From Moritella sp. 24 (lineage in GTDB: Bacteria; Pseudomonadota; Gammaproteobacteria; Enterobacterales; Moritellaceae): DNA of 64,000 bases. The position numbers and the translations under genes were made by a program. Within the stretch, counting starts at the first letter, position 1. Every line of letters begins with the position of its first letter. The stretch lies in the NCBI RefSeq assembly GCF_018219155.1, contig NZ_CP056123.1, positions 2,489,505 to 2,553,504 on the forward strand. Reading direction: 5' to 3'. Below the pieces are notes generated by a model. It saw only the letters and a list, made by a program, of their open reading frames with translations. It made no database searches and was not told the origin of the DNA. Below are positions 20,201 to 28,140 of this stretch, one piece after another.

Positions 20201-23200
20201 AGCGTAGCTTCAGCGACCGCTGATGATTCAACACTTTCTACAACAACAGCTGCAGGCGCCTTGCTCTGCATATAAGCAACGATTTCACCTAAAGTACGTA
20301 ACTCAGCAAGGTCCTCTGGGTTTAGTTCAGGTAAATCAGTAATGATCTCCTGCACTGCGCCTAAGATTTCTACGCGTTTGATTGAGTCAATACCAAGGTC
20401 AGCTTCCATATCCATAGCGAGTTCAAGCATGTCTACTGGATAACCCGTTTTATCTGCAACCACTTCCATCATAACGTTTTGGATGTGGTTTAAATCGATA
20501 GTCGGTGTAGAACTAGCAACTGCTGCGTCTGTCGAAATAGTAGTTGCTGCAGGAGCCTTGCTCTGCATGTAGCTAACGATTTCACCTAGAGTACGTAATT
20601 CTGCAAGATCTTCTGGGTTTAGTTCAGGTAAATCTGTAATAATTTCCTGTACTGCACCTAAAATTTCAACACGTTTGATTGAATCAATACCTAAGTCAGC
20701 TTCCATGTCCATGCCCAGTTCGAGTATGTCTGTTGGATAGCCAGTCTTATCAGCCACAACATCCATCATTACTGTTTGGATGTGGTTTAAATCGATAGTT
20801 GGCGTTGAGCTAGCAACCGCAGTACTTGTCGCAACAGTCGTTACCGCTGGTGCAACTTCTACCGCAGGCGCCTTACTCTGCATGTAACTAACGATTTCAC
20901 CTAAGGTACGCAATTCAGCTAAGTCTTCTGGATTAAGCTCAGGTAAATCAGTAATGATCTCCTGCACTGCACCTAAAATTTCAACACGTTTGATTGAATC
21001 AATACCTAAGTCAGCTTCCATATCCATGCTTAGTTCAAGCATGCCTGTTGGATAACCCGTTTTATCTGCAACCACTTCCAGCATTACATTTTGGATATGA
21101 GCTAAATCAATACCAGCTACAACTGGTGCTGATGTTACTGGAGCATTTGTTGCATTTGTTGCAGTAGTTAGTGGAGATACGGCTTGTGCTTTAGCGTTCA
21201 TGTAATCAACAATTTCACCAAGCGTGCGCAATTCAGCAAGATCTTCAGGGTTAAGCTCAGGAAGATCTGGGATCAGTTCCTGTACAGCGCCCAAGATTTC
21301 AACACGTTTGATAGAATCGATGCCTAAATCAGCTTCCATATCCATGCTCAATTCAAGCATATCTGTTGGATAACCGGTTTTATCAGCCACAACTTCTAAC
21401 ATTACTTTGTTGATAGTTGCGACATCGATACTCGCTACTACTGAAATATCTGCAACTGACGCTACAACAGGTTCTGTCACAACAGCAACCAAGGCTGGCG
21501 CTATCACTACAGCTGGTGTATTCACAAGTGTAGGCGCTAGCTCGACAGTCTGAACTGCAACAGCGGCGTTATTGCTTACACGAGGAGCAGTATTAGATAC
21601 AGCGTGAGTAACAGGGGTAACCGCAACAGGACTTGCAACCTTATCAGCAACTACCGGAGTTACTGGTGAGGCAGTTTGTACTGGCTGTTGTGGTGTAGTC
21701 AATATTGCTTCAACAGGTGTAGCTATCTGATTAGATTCAGCACTGTTGAGCATGCTATTCATGTTACTCGTCTGACTGTTCAGATACGTTTCATGTACAC
21801 GCAGAGTTTCAGATTGGAACTCGTTATACATAGACAAAGTACGATCTAAACTTTCTGGTAATTCGTTGCTTGTTTGTGCTGCAAGTACTGTTTGAACTGT
21901 TTTCGCATAGTCTTGTGGACCTTGCATAAACTGCTCGTGCACATTCAATAATTGCTGTTGATGTTCAACAAACTGACCAACACTACGCTCAATTGAAGCA
22001 ACAAGATCAGCATCACTACTGTTAGCAACTGCGTTGTTAGTAACTGCATTGTTAGTCGTTGCGTGTGAACCATCCGCATTAACGTAGACAATTTTCTCTA
22101 CTTCAACGATTCTTTCAACTTCGACAACTTTTTCGACTTCGACAATCCGCTCTACTTCAACAATCTTTTCTATCACTTGCGGTTGAGGTACAGCAACAGG
22201 AACTGCTTTAGCTTGCTTAACTGTCCAGCCATCCGTTAGTGCGTCCGCAAATGCTTTTTTAGTTTTCGGACTCACATACGATGCAGCCGACAGTTTCATT
22301 AACATCGGTGATGCTTTCGGCGCAGCGAGTGGACGCTTAACCGCATCATACGGGTCAATATTTTCTAACGCGACACCCAACACAACCATCTGCAGAGCAG
22401 CTTGACGCATTTGCACATCAGCAGGTTGCTTAGGATTGGCATTAACAGCAATCGCAACCGCATCGGATTTATCAACAAGAATGTTTTCAACTAATTTAGT
22501 TAATACATTTTTCGGACCAAATTCGATAAATACACGACCACCATCTGCATAGATATTGTCAATTTCTTGATTGAAATGGACTGACTCCAGCATATGGTTT
22601 TTCAGGTTTTTCTTAATGTCATTCGGTTTGCTTGAATGCACTAAGCCAGTGCCATTCGCAAAGACAGGGATTGTTGGCGCTTTAAACTTCGCGTTATCAA
22701 CCGCTTTAGCGAATGGTTTTTGAGCATGACCAACTAATGGCGTATGGAACGCAGCGGAAACCGGTAATGGCACAACTTTGAAACCAGCATTACCCAGCGT
22801 TGTCATCGCAACAGCAATCTGTGTACTTGAACCCGCAATAACAACTTGGTTATTCGAGTTATAGTTAGCAATAGAAACATCATTAATCGGATCAATAATG
22901 GTTGCAACTTGTTGCGGGTCACCCACGACAGCCACCATTTTGCCCGCATCAAAATCGTGTTGTTCTGGTGCAGCCATTGCTTGACCACGACTACGCGCCA
23001 ACATCATGTAATCATTGTCGCTAAATACACCCGCAGCCCATAATGCGGTTAACTCACCAAAGCTGTGACCGGCAGTGTAATCCGCTTTGAAGCCTGCTTG
23101 TTGGAAGGTTTTAAATAAACCAACACTAAAGCAGCCAATCGCGGGTTGTGCATGTTGCGTTAAACGTAATTGATCTTCTTGTACCTTACGTTCTGCGTCG

Positions 23201-25170
23201 GTATATACAGGAATAGGATAAGTGGTTGCTGATAATTGACCTAAACCAGCAGCACTAAATTCTTTATCCATTGCCGCCGCACTGTGCATCATGCTTGGGA
23301 AATTACAGGTTAATTCACGGCCCATGTTCACATATTGCGAACCTTGACCAGAGAATAGCGCTACAACTTTACCGTTCGCATCAATACCTGCTTGACGGTA
23401 ATAAATACCCGTTGGTACTGACCATGTTGCTTTATCTGCATTAACGCTAAATTGTTTCAGCGCCGCATCAATCATCGCAATGGCTTCATTCGCATTACGC
23501 GCAACAAAACCTAAACGCGCTTGCTCTGCTGATGGCGTATTCAACGGCCAAGTAGTCACTAAATCGTTAAACGCAAATGCCTGAAGATCAGCCTCTACAG
23601 CCAGTTTCGTACGCCAGTTATTTAGCTCTGCGATAATACCTTGTTGGTTTGTCGCAGAAACAAGCACAGTTTGTGGCACCGAATTCAATCGGTAAGCGCT
23701 ATCATGACTCGGACGATATTCTTCTAAAATGATGTGGAAGTTAGTACCACCAAAACCAAATGAACTAATACCTGCACGACGAGGCATACCATCTTCGCGA
23801 GGCATCCAAGGGCGTGTTTCACTGTTTAAATACAGCGGGCTGTTTTTGATATCCAGCGCTTCACTTGGTTTATCAATATGAATCGTTGCAGGAAGAATTT
23901 TATGGTGCAGTGCTAATGCTGCTTTGATCATGCCAGCAGAACCAGCCGCAGATTTTGTATGCCCGATTTGAGATTTAACCGAGCCTAAAGCGATATGCTG
24001 TTTCTGTTCACTGGCTGCGCCAAAGTGTTTAGTTAAACCAGAAAACTCAGCCGCGTCACCCGCTTTAGTACCAGTACCATGACCTTCAATTAATCCGCAT
24101 GTTTCGGGTGCAAAGCCTGCATCTTTATATGCGCGGTCAAGTGCTTTAGCTTGACCATCTGGACGTGGTGCATAAATAGATTTAAAACGACCATCGGAAG
24201 ATGTGCCGATACCTTTAAGCACTGAATATATTCTATCGCCGTCACGTTCAGCATCTTCTAGACGCTTGAACGCCAGCATACCAATACCTTCACCAACCAG
24301 CATCCCTTTTGAGTCATCATCAAATGGGCGAATATCATCATTGGTTGTAAATGCGGGTGTTTTTGAGAATGACATATACATGAATGGTGAGTTATCACAA
24401 CATACGCCACCCGAGATCATCACTTCTGAACGGTATTCTAATAAGTCTGAAATCGCCATTTTGATTGCAGCGAGTGAACCAGCACATGCCGCATCCACTA
24501 CGCAGTTAGTACCACCAAAATCAAAACGATTGGCAATACGGCCCGCGATAACATTACCTAACATACCTGGGAATGAGTTCTCTTCCCAACCTATGTAAGC
24601 TTTTTTGAATTTCTCGATGATCATTTCACGATCATCTTCATCAATACCAGAGGCTTTCAATACTTTCTCTAGCACTGGCCCTTGCAAGCGAGAAGTGAGC
24701 GGCGAGATTTGTTTCTGACCACCACCGACACCGAGCGTGATACCAATTTTATCATGGTCATAATCACTACCAATACCAGCATCACTTAATACATCACGGG
24801 CAACAATTAACGATAGCAGTTGAGCGATATCTGTTAATTCTAAAATATTTGGCGGTAAGCCGAACTCCATCGGGTCGAAATCTAATTCGGGAATGAAACC
24901 ACCGCGTTTGCAGTACGTTTTGTCTGCTGCTTTTTTGTCTGAGGAGTAATGGTCATCAATGTTCCAGCGATCGCTAGGCACATCTATAATGGCATCCACA
25001 GAATCGACGATGTTATCCCAAAATTCATCAAGGTTTTTAGCGTCAGCAAAAACAGATGCCATACCGATGACGGCAATAGGACATTCTTGTAAACGTGAAT
25101 TTAATTGTTGCTCGTCGCTACTTAACACATCCTTGTCGTGCTTAATCGATGTGGTGTTCTTTTTAGCCAT
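17215..25170 (-). CDS. pfaA: PfaA, multidomain PUFA synthase with five tandem ACP domains
   Basis: Encodes 2651 residues from the ATG at 25170 (GGAG upstream; an upstream in-frame extension to 25212 lacks support). Domains: ketosynthase (about 30-500, Cys229 in DAACAGS, EGHGTGTKAGD, KSQIGH); malonyl-CoA acyltransferase (about 590-900, Ser703 in GHSFGE); a Val/Glu repeat linker (about 1000-1030); five acyl carrier proteins with phosphopantetheine serines in LGIDSIKR at about 1286, 1392, 1497, 1596 and 1705; ketoreductase (about 1800-2310, SGGAKG and SDYSIAN); and a C-terminal hot-dog dehydratase-like domain (LADHMIKGNQVLP, about 2375). It is the scaffold of DHA/EPA synthesis. The serines need PfaE, which is not in this window. 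Five ACPs matches M. marina PfaA. Confidence 0.98.
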   Translation of the reverse strand: MAKKNTTSIKHDKDVLSSDEQQLNSRLQECPIAVIGMASVFADAKNLDEFWDNIVDSVDAIIDVPSDRWNIDDHYSSDKKAADKTYCKRGGFIPELDFDPMEFGLPPNILELTDIAQLLSLIVARDVLSDAGIGSDYDHDKIGITLGVGGGQKQISPLTSRLQGPVLEKVLKASGIDEDDREMIIEKFKKAYIGWEENSFPGMLGNVIAGRIANRFDFGGTNCVVDAACAGSLAAIKMAISDLLEYRSEVMISGGVCCDNSPFMYMSFSKTPAFTTNDDIRPFDDDSKGMLVGEGIGMLAFKRLEDAERDGDRIYSVLKGIGTSSDGRFKSIYAPRPDGQAKALDRAYKDAGFAPETCGLIEGHGTGTKAGDAAEFSGLTKHFGAASEQKQHIALGSVKSQIGHTKSAAGSAGMIKAALALHHKILPATIHIDKPSEALDIKNSPLYLNSETRPWMPREDGMPRRAGISSFGFGGTNFHIILEEYRPSHDSAYRLNSVPQTVLVSATNQQGIIAELNNWRTKLAVEADLQAFAFNDLVTTWPLNTPSAEQARLGFVARNANEAIAMIDAALKQFSVNADKATWSVPTGIYYRQAGIDANGKVVALFSGQGSQYVNMGRELTCNFPSMMHSAAAMDKEFSAAGLGQLSATTYPIPVYTDAERKVQEDQLRLTQHAQPAIGCFSVGLFKTFQQAGFKADYTAGHSFGELTALWAAGVFSDNDYMMLARSRGQAMAAPEQHDFDAGKMVAVVGDPQQVATIIDPINDVSIANYNSNNQVVIAGSSTQIAVAMTTLGNAGFKVVPLPVSAAFHTPLVGHAQKPFAKAVDNAKFKAPTIPVFANGTGLVHSSKPNDIKKNLKNHMLESVHFNQEIDNIYADGGRVFIEFGPKNVLTKLVENILVDKSDAVAIAVNANPKQPADVQMRQAALQMVVLGVALENIDPYDAVKRPLAAPKASPMLMKLSAASYVSPKTKKAFADALTDGWTVKQAKAVPVAVPQPQVIEKIVEVERIVEVEKVVEVERIVEVEKIVYVNADGSHATTNNAVTNNAVANSSDADLVASIERSVGQFVEHQQQLLNVHEQFMQGPQDYAKTVQTVLAAQTSNELPESLDRTLSMYNEFQSETLRVHETYLNSQTSNMNSMLNSAESNQIATPVEAILTTPQQPVQTASPVTPVVADKVASPVAVTPVTHAVSNTAPRVSNNAAVAVQTVELAPTLVNTPAVVIAPALVAVVTEPVVASVADISVVASIDVATINKVMLEVVADKTGYPTDMLELSMDMEADLGIDSIKRVEILGAVQELIPDLPELNPEDLAELRTLGEIVDYMNAKAQAVSPLTTATNATNAPVTSAPVVAGIDLAHIQNVMLEVVADKTGYPTGMLELSMDMEADLGIDSIKRVEILGAVQEIITDLPELNPEDLAELRTLGEIVSYMQSKAPAVEVAPAVTTVATSTAVASSTPTIDLNHIQTVMMDVVADKTGYPTDILELGMDMEADLGIDSIKRVEILGAVQEIITDLPELNPEDLAELRTLGEIVSYMQSKAPAATTISTDAAVASSTPTIDLNHIQNVMMEVVADKTGYPVDMLELAMDMEADLGIDSIKRVEILGAVQEIITDLPELNPEDLAELRTLGEIVAYMQSKAPAAVVVESVESSAVAEATLVTDSATAPAIDLDRIQNVMMDVVADKTGYPANMLELAMDMEADLGIDSIKRVEILGAVQEIITDLPELNPEDLAELRTLEEIVLYMQTKAMQSTATDGAANAVAEAAVSDAFMNDSVATITAAVEAKVEFQPAPSATVAISPLSSVTKISHDAKGANALIVADGSDNAVQLAEQLIQSGWNVTALQPSWITATNTQAFAKAVNVVTLNAVDEAEVNDIITANAQLDAVIYLHASTEINHIEYPQASKQGLMLAFLLAKLSKVTQAAKVRGAFMVVTQQGGSLGFSDATNSSNTDLVQSGLNGLVKTLSHEWDNVFCRAVDISSKVTAQQVASLVNDELLDADTTLTEVGYQHADKGVERITLTGVATDSYALTAGNNIDANSVFLVSGGAKGVTAHCVVRIAKEYQSKFILLGRSKFSTDEPSWANGITDEAALKKAAMQSLIAAGDKPTPVKIVQLIKPIQANREIAQTLTAITAAGGQAEYVSADVTNQTSVQTAVKPVIAKFGDITGIIHGAGVLADQFIEQKTLSDFESVYSTKIDGLLSLLSVTEASNIKQLVLFSSAAGFYGNPGQSDYSIANEILNKTAYRFKSLHPQAQVLSFNWGPWDGGMVTPELKRMFDQRGVYIIPLDAGAQLLLNELAANDNRCPQILVGNDLSKDASSDEKSEEKGAAVKKPQVSRLSDALVIKSIKATNSSSLFNSDIQDDHFQVNDNSFLADHMIKGNQVLPTVCAIAWMSDAAQATYSKRDCALKYVGFEDYKLFKGVVFDGNEAADYQIQLSPVTTASVQDEVVRIAAKIFSLKSDGKPVFHYAATILLASQSLGAVKVQLTALTANVVVDANGHVSDEAQALYSNGTLFHGESLQGIKQILRCDEQGLLLACQVADIAVTKQGEFPLVNNNIFANDLVYQAMLVWVRKQFNLGSLPSVTAAWSVYREVAIDELFYLQLNVVEHDLLGSRGSKACCDIQLIGADMQLLAEIKSAQVSVSDILNDMS
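19970..21410 (-). repeat. Five tandem ACP-coding repeats within pfaA
   Basis: Five units of about 300-330 bases encode near-identical acyl carrier domains (VVADKTGYP ... MEADLGIDSIKR ... LPELNPEDLAELRTL). The Ala/Pro/Val/Thr-rich linkers between them vary in length and sequence, whereas the domains are almost invariant. The first copy reads LIPDLPEL where the other four read IITDLPEL, and the last reads TLEEIV where the others read TLGEIV. Confidence 0.95.
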
Positions 25171-25224
25171 TGTGTAATTGCTCCTGTAAGGATCTTTTTG
25201 CACTAAAATCAATGCGCATTAAAA

Positions 25225-25238
25225 TGTTCATTTGAACA
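25225..25238. promoter_or_regulatory. Small inverted repeat in the pfaA leader
   Basis: TGTTCATTTGAACA: 6-bp arms with a 2-base spacer, 55-68 bases upstream of the pfaA ATG. It may be a transcription-factor site; no regulator is identified. Confidence 0.35.
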
Positions 25239-25251
25239 CCAAGTTATACTT

Positions 25252-25269
25252 GAGCGTACAAGTGTACTC
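25252..25269. promoter_or_regulatory. FabR-like operator upstream of pfaA
   Basis: The palindrome AGCGTACAAGTGTACTC (with the preceding G) has 15 of its first bases in common with the GCGTACAAGTGTACGCT site in front of E. coli fabB as I recall it. FabR is the TetR-family repressor of unsaturated fatty acid genes in gammaproteobacteria. It lies about 80-100 bases upstream of the pfaA ATG, in promoter position. The match is by eye; binding is inferred. Confidence 0.6.
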
Positions 25270-25279
25270 TTAGAAAGCG

Positions 25280-25336
25280 AAAAAAATCTACCGCAATCCC
25301 ATTTAACAAAAATGGATTCGGTAGATTTAGTTTTTT
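25280..25336. terminator. Bidirectional terminator-like hairpin in the pfaA upstream region
   Basis: The arms 25284-25304 and 25310-25328 form a 19-bp stem with two single-C bulges and a 5-base loop. There are seven T on the minus strand after it (A run 25280-25286) and six T on the plus strand (25331-25336). It could insulate pfaA from upstream transcription or end an unannotated transcript. Confidence 0.7.
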
Positions 25337-25929
25337 AAATTTTATTCCAGTACATTAGAAACTAAACTCTAAAGTTAAAGCTTTTAATACCTATAGTTTA
25401 TATTCGCAATAATATACACAGCTTTAAAAACCACTACAAATGAACTGAATAGGCATATATACCGTTCTCATCAGACCACGATAGCGCTAAAGATAACTAA
25501 TAAGACATCATGTTTTATCTACAATTTGATGCCTATTCGTAATAATTTAACGACATATCAGTATAAATTCGTCACATTTAAGCTACTTTTGATCTTTATG
25601 ATAAATAAAAAACATATATGTTTTTTAGAATAATATAGGTGAAGATCACAACTTTAGCTTACATTTGTAAGTTTAATTGAATGTTAAATAAATAAAAACT
25701 TACACTTCATTACATATAGACGGGATAAGTAAATCAAAATTAGCGATAAGTAGACTAAATACTCAATTTATTAACCGTATTCTAGCGGGTTAAAACAAGG
25801 TAAAAGCGTGGATAAACAGTAGAAGAGACTGTGAGTCATGAGTGTTTATGAGAAGGAGTTATATAATGAGGCATGATAAGCCCCATTATTTCAATGATAA
25901 TGAGTACTAATTTAAGCGGATAAAGCGAG
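25337..25929. other. Gene-free interval upstream of pfaA
   Basis: About 590 AT-rich bases without a gene of normal size. It holds a perfect 20-bp palindrome at 25607-25626 (AAAAAACATATATGTTTTTT), an inverted repeat CTTACATTTGTAAG at 25658-25671, and a 14-codon frame at 25866-25910 (plus strand) behind a perfect AAGGAG. No function can be assigned. A small RNA is possible given the hairpin at 25280. Confidence 0.5.
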
Positions 25930-25932
25930 GTG

Positions 25933-26334
25933 TTATGCCGTAACCATTGCAGCGAGTACATCATCAGGTATTGGTTGTAAACGTTTTTCCTTATCTAAGC
26001 ACACCATTTCAACATCGCCAATAACAGCAGGCCGAGTCGCATTTGGGCGCCACACTTCCTGACGCCAAATGGTTTTATATTTACCATCAAGCACAAAAGA
26101 GGTTCGAATATCACAAACCTCAGCAAACTCGACCCCGTCCTGAAACGTTAAGTTTGCTTTATAAACCGCAAAGCCTAAACCCCGTTCATTCCACAGCGTC
26201 GCCAATAGATCACTATTGATAACATGCTCACGGGCACGCTCAAAATATTTCAAAAAGTTAGGATGATATACAACCCCTGAGTGATCAGTGTCTTCATAAT
26301 AAATTTGTACTGGGTGGTGATATATTTTAGTCAT
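25933..26334 (-). CDS. Hot-dog acyl-CoA thioesterase, YbgC/4HBT family
   Basis: Encodes 133 residues from the ATG at 26334; the longer frame to 26493 adds an unlikely hydrophobic stretch. The 4-hydroxybenzoyl-CoA thioesterase signature is clear: VQIYYEDTDHSGVVYHPNFLKYFERARE, with the catalytic aspartate in YEDTDHSG and the following tyrosine/histidine pattern. It hydrolyses acyl-CoA or acyl-ACP thioesters in the cytoplasm. It lies just upstream of pfaA in the same direction but 760 bases away, behind a hairpin, so it is not obviously in one operon. A thioesterase next to a pfa cluster is known from other bacteria and could help release product; that role here is inference. Confidence 0.88.
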   Translation of the reverse strand: MTKIYHHPVQIYYEDTDHSGVVYHPNFLKYFERAREHVINSDLLATLWNERGLGFAVYKANLTFQDGVEFAEVCDIRTSFVLDGKYKTIWRQEVWRPNATRPAVIGDVEMVCLDKEKRLQPIPDDVLAAMVTA

Positions 26335-26550
26335 TACTGAATTAATCCATTGAGTCAGGTATTGGAAACAGATGCAGGATAGGAATAGATTTTTATAATT
26401 AAATGAGGCGTGAGTATAACACAGGGAAAATAGTGTTAACGTATAAGTTGGCGTACTTGTCATATGGTCCAACCATATATAGAACGACGACATCTATTTT
26501 ATCAATTCTGAATTCATCGTCCGTTATCTCTTGTAAGGCATGACGCCACG

Positions 26551-27060
26551 TTACTTATTTATATTGAATATTCTCTTATCTACAGAAGTCTCTACAATTT
26601 TCAACCGTTCCATATCTCTATTAAATTGATCATTAACTTGGATATAGCCCCCTGTGATAAATATTTCTCCACCGTAAGTGACAGAACCTTCATCAATCGT
26701 TGTGCAGCCCGTAACATTTTCTGTAATAGTAAAATATGGATTACCAGAACCGAACTTATAACAATACTTTCCAGGTTGTAGTTGCAAGTAATACAGCTGA
26801 CCATGGTGTGAAGTAAAGTGTGATTTAAATGGATAATCTAAATTGATATATGCATCAACAACACTATCATCGTCTTCACGATACAGAATCAAGTAAGTAG
26901 AAAACGATAAATTAGTTTCTAATGCACCAGTGGATATAATCAAGTTTGCTTCACCAGCTTGGGGCGAAACCATCTCTTGAGCAGAAGGTAAATCGGGGCC
27001 TAAGCTAGCGCACCCTTGTATAAGGAAAATAGTACTTACAACAAGTAACACTTTTAACAT
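26551..27060 (-). CDS. Small predicted lipoprotein
   Basis: Encodes 169 residues from the ATG at 27060, chosen because AGGA stands six bases upstream and the peptide then starts as a proper signal (MLKVLLVVSTIFLIQGCAS). The lipobox LIQGC puts the lipid-bearing cysteine at about residue 17; the next residues are Ala-Ser, compatible with outer-membrane sorting. The mature part is beta-rich (YLILYREDDDSVVDAYINL, LYYLQLQPGKYCYKFG) and ends in charged helix. It resembles small DUF2846-type lipoproteins in outline, but I cannot assign a family with confidence. It is a neighbour of the 44-residue membrane peptide. Confidence 0.75.
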   Translation of the reverse strand: MLKVLLVVSTIFLIQGCASLGPDLPSAQEMVSPQAGEANLIISTGALETNLSFSTYLILYREDDDSVVDAYINLDYPFKSHFTSHHGQLYYLQLQPGKYCYKFGSGNPYFTITENVTGCTTIDEGSVTYGGEIFITGGYIQVNDQFNRDMERLKIVETSVDKRIFNINK

Positions 27061-27115
27061 ACAAAATCCTATCGTTAGCATAACCCGATCTAGTAAGTAG
27101 ACGAGTAAAGATGAG

Positions 27116-27250
27116 CTATTTATTCTTATCTTTAGAATCTAAGTAGATTTGGTATTTACTCGAAATCCATTTGTGCAACGGTAATCCTGTATTTTTTTGC
27201 ACTAAGTAGCCTATGAACGCTAAAACCAACATGCCTACAATTGTTCCCAT
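27116..27250 (-). CDS. 44-residue single-pass membrane peptide
   Basis: Translates to MGTIVGMLVLAFIGYLVQ followed by KNTGLPLHKWISSKYQ and a lysine/aspartate-rich tail ending DKNK. AGAGG stands six bases upstream of the ATG. A hydrophobic helix of about 17 residues at the N-terminus is followed by a basic, aromatic segment: a small inner-membrane protein by appearance. It lies between the lipoprotein and the GNAT pair in the same direction. Translation is supported by the ribosome-binding site and composition only. Confidence 0.55.
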   Translation of the reverse strand: MGTIVGMLVLAFIGYLVQKNTGLPLHKWISSKYQIYLDSKDKNK

Positions 27251-27397
27251 AGAACACCTCTGTTTTCACTAGATATATTAAAGATAACTATAATTGAGTA
27301 TATTAGCGTCAGGTATTAATAACAAGTTAAATAGCGCAGCTCTTAGTAAACAGTTAGCATGGCGTTAAGGGGATAGGGATAGGTATTACATGAAATA

Positions 27398-27865
27398 TTA
27401 GTGCTTTAATTTCATGTGCATAGAGTAGTTATTCAATACGGTTTCATTTCTAATTATTCTATTTTCTTTATCTAATACAAAGCCAAACCGTTCAAAAAGT
27501 GGTTTTGCTACAATTGATGCTTCAACATACAATCGTTCTAATTTTTGATTCTTAGCCTCATTAATAACATGTTTAAGCAACCTCGTTGCTACGCCCTTTC
27601 TTTGGAAGGTTGGAGATACGTATGCACAATCTATATGCCCATCCGACTCTAATTCAATAAAACCAGCAAGTTGATTATTAATCAACAGTAAATATGGCCT
27701 TTTTAGCTCCAGTCTTTTTTCCCAAAAGAGATAATCAATAGGTGATGGAGCCCAAGCGATCTTCTGCTCTTCAGAATAAATAGAGGAGTCAATAGCATGA
27801 ACTGACATAAAAAACAGGTCCGTAACTTCTCTTGCTCGATTTGATGAGTACTCGATAATTGTCAT
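27398..27865 (-). CDS. GNAT family N-acetyltransferase
   Basis: Encodes 155 residues with the GNAT fold. The acetyl-CoA pyrophosphate loop reads FQRKGVATRLLKHV (the Q/RxxGxG/A motif), preceded by strand HIDCAYVSP and followed by LERLYVEASIVAKPLFERFGF. The N-terminal part (IAWAPSPIDYLFWEKRL) resembles ElaA/YhbS-like acetyltransferases. The acceptor is unknown: small molecule or protein. It starts six bases after the stop of the DUF6868 gene, so the two are very likely co-transcribed. Confidence 0.85.
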   Translation of the reverse strand: MTIIEYSSNRAREVTDLFFMSVHAIDSSIYSEEQKIAWAPSPIDYLFWEKRLELKRPYLLLINNQLAGFIELESDGHIDCAYVSPTFQRKGVATRLLKHVINEAKNQKLERLYVEASIVAKPLFERFGFVLDKENRIIRNETVLNNYSMHMKLKH

Positions 27866-27871
27866 TAAGAC

Positions 27872-28114
27872 CTAACCCATCAAGGTTAATGCTATATATG
27901 GCACCAAGTTAAACATGAGGATGCCAATCTTGTAATTTGCCATGTATGAAAAGTACAACGCAGGTAATTTGGAAGCGCTCACACCTGTCAATTTACTATG
28001 AATATTGATAACCAAGTCTTTAAATATTAAAAGAAATATTGCCGCGAAAGCTAAAAACCCCATATTTATAACAGTACACCACCCTAAGAAAGTCGTGATT
28101 TGATTAATATCCAT
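27872..28114 (-). CDS. DUF6868-like small membrane protein
   Basis: Encodes 80 residues from the ATG at 28114 (GGAG eight bases upstream; an earlier in-frame ATG at 28144 has none). Two or three hydrophobic stretches (TVINMGFLAFAAIFLLIF, YKIGILMFNLVPYIALTLMG) separated by a basic loop (VINIHSKLTGVSASKLP). The opening INQITTFLGWCTVINMG is characteristic of the DUF6868 family of marine gammaproteobacteria, whose function is unknown. It pairs with the GNAT gene six bases downstream. Confidence 0.7.
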   Translation of the reverse strand: MDINQITTFLGWCTVINMGFLAFAAIFLLIFKDLVINIHSKLTGVSASKLPALYFSYMANYKIGILMFNLVPYIALTLMG

Positions 28115-28140
28115 ATTGGATTCTCCATCAATGTAGTTAA

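Noticed and set aside
26334-26493. N-terminal extension of the thioesterase
   Set aside because: The family domain starts at the ATG at 26334; the extension is hydrophobic and lacks a ribosome-binding site.
27310-27380. attC-like pattern after the first GNAT gene (TAATAAC ... GGCGTTAAGG)
   Set aside because: Boxes are in the opposite orientation to the other sites, internal arms do not pair well, and the spacing to the gene is not compact.
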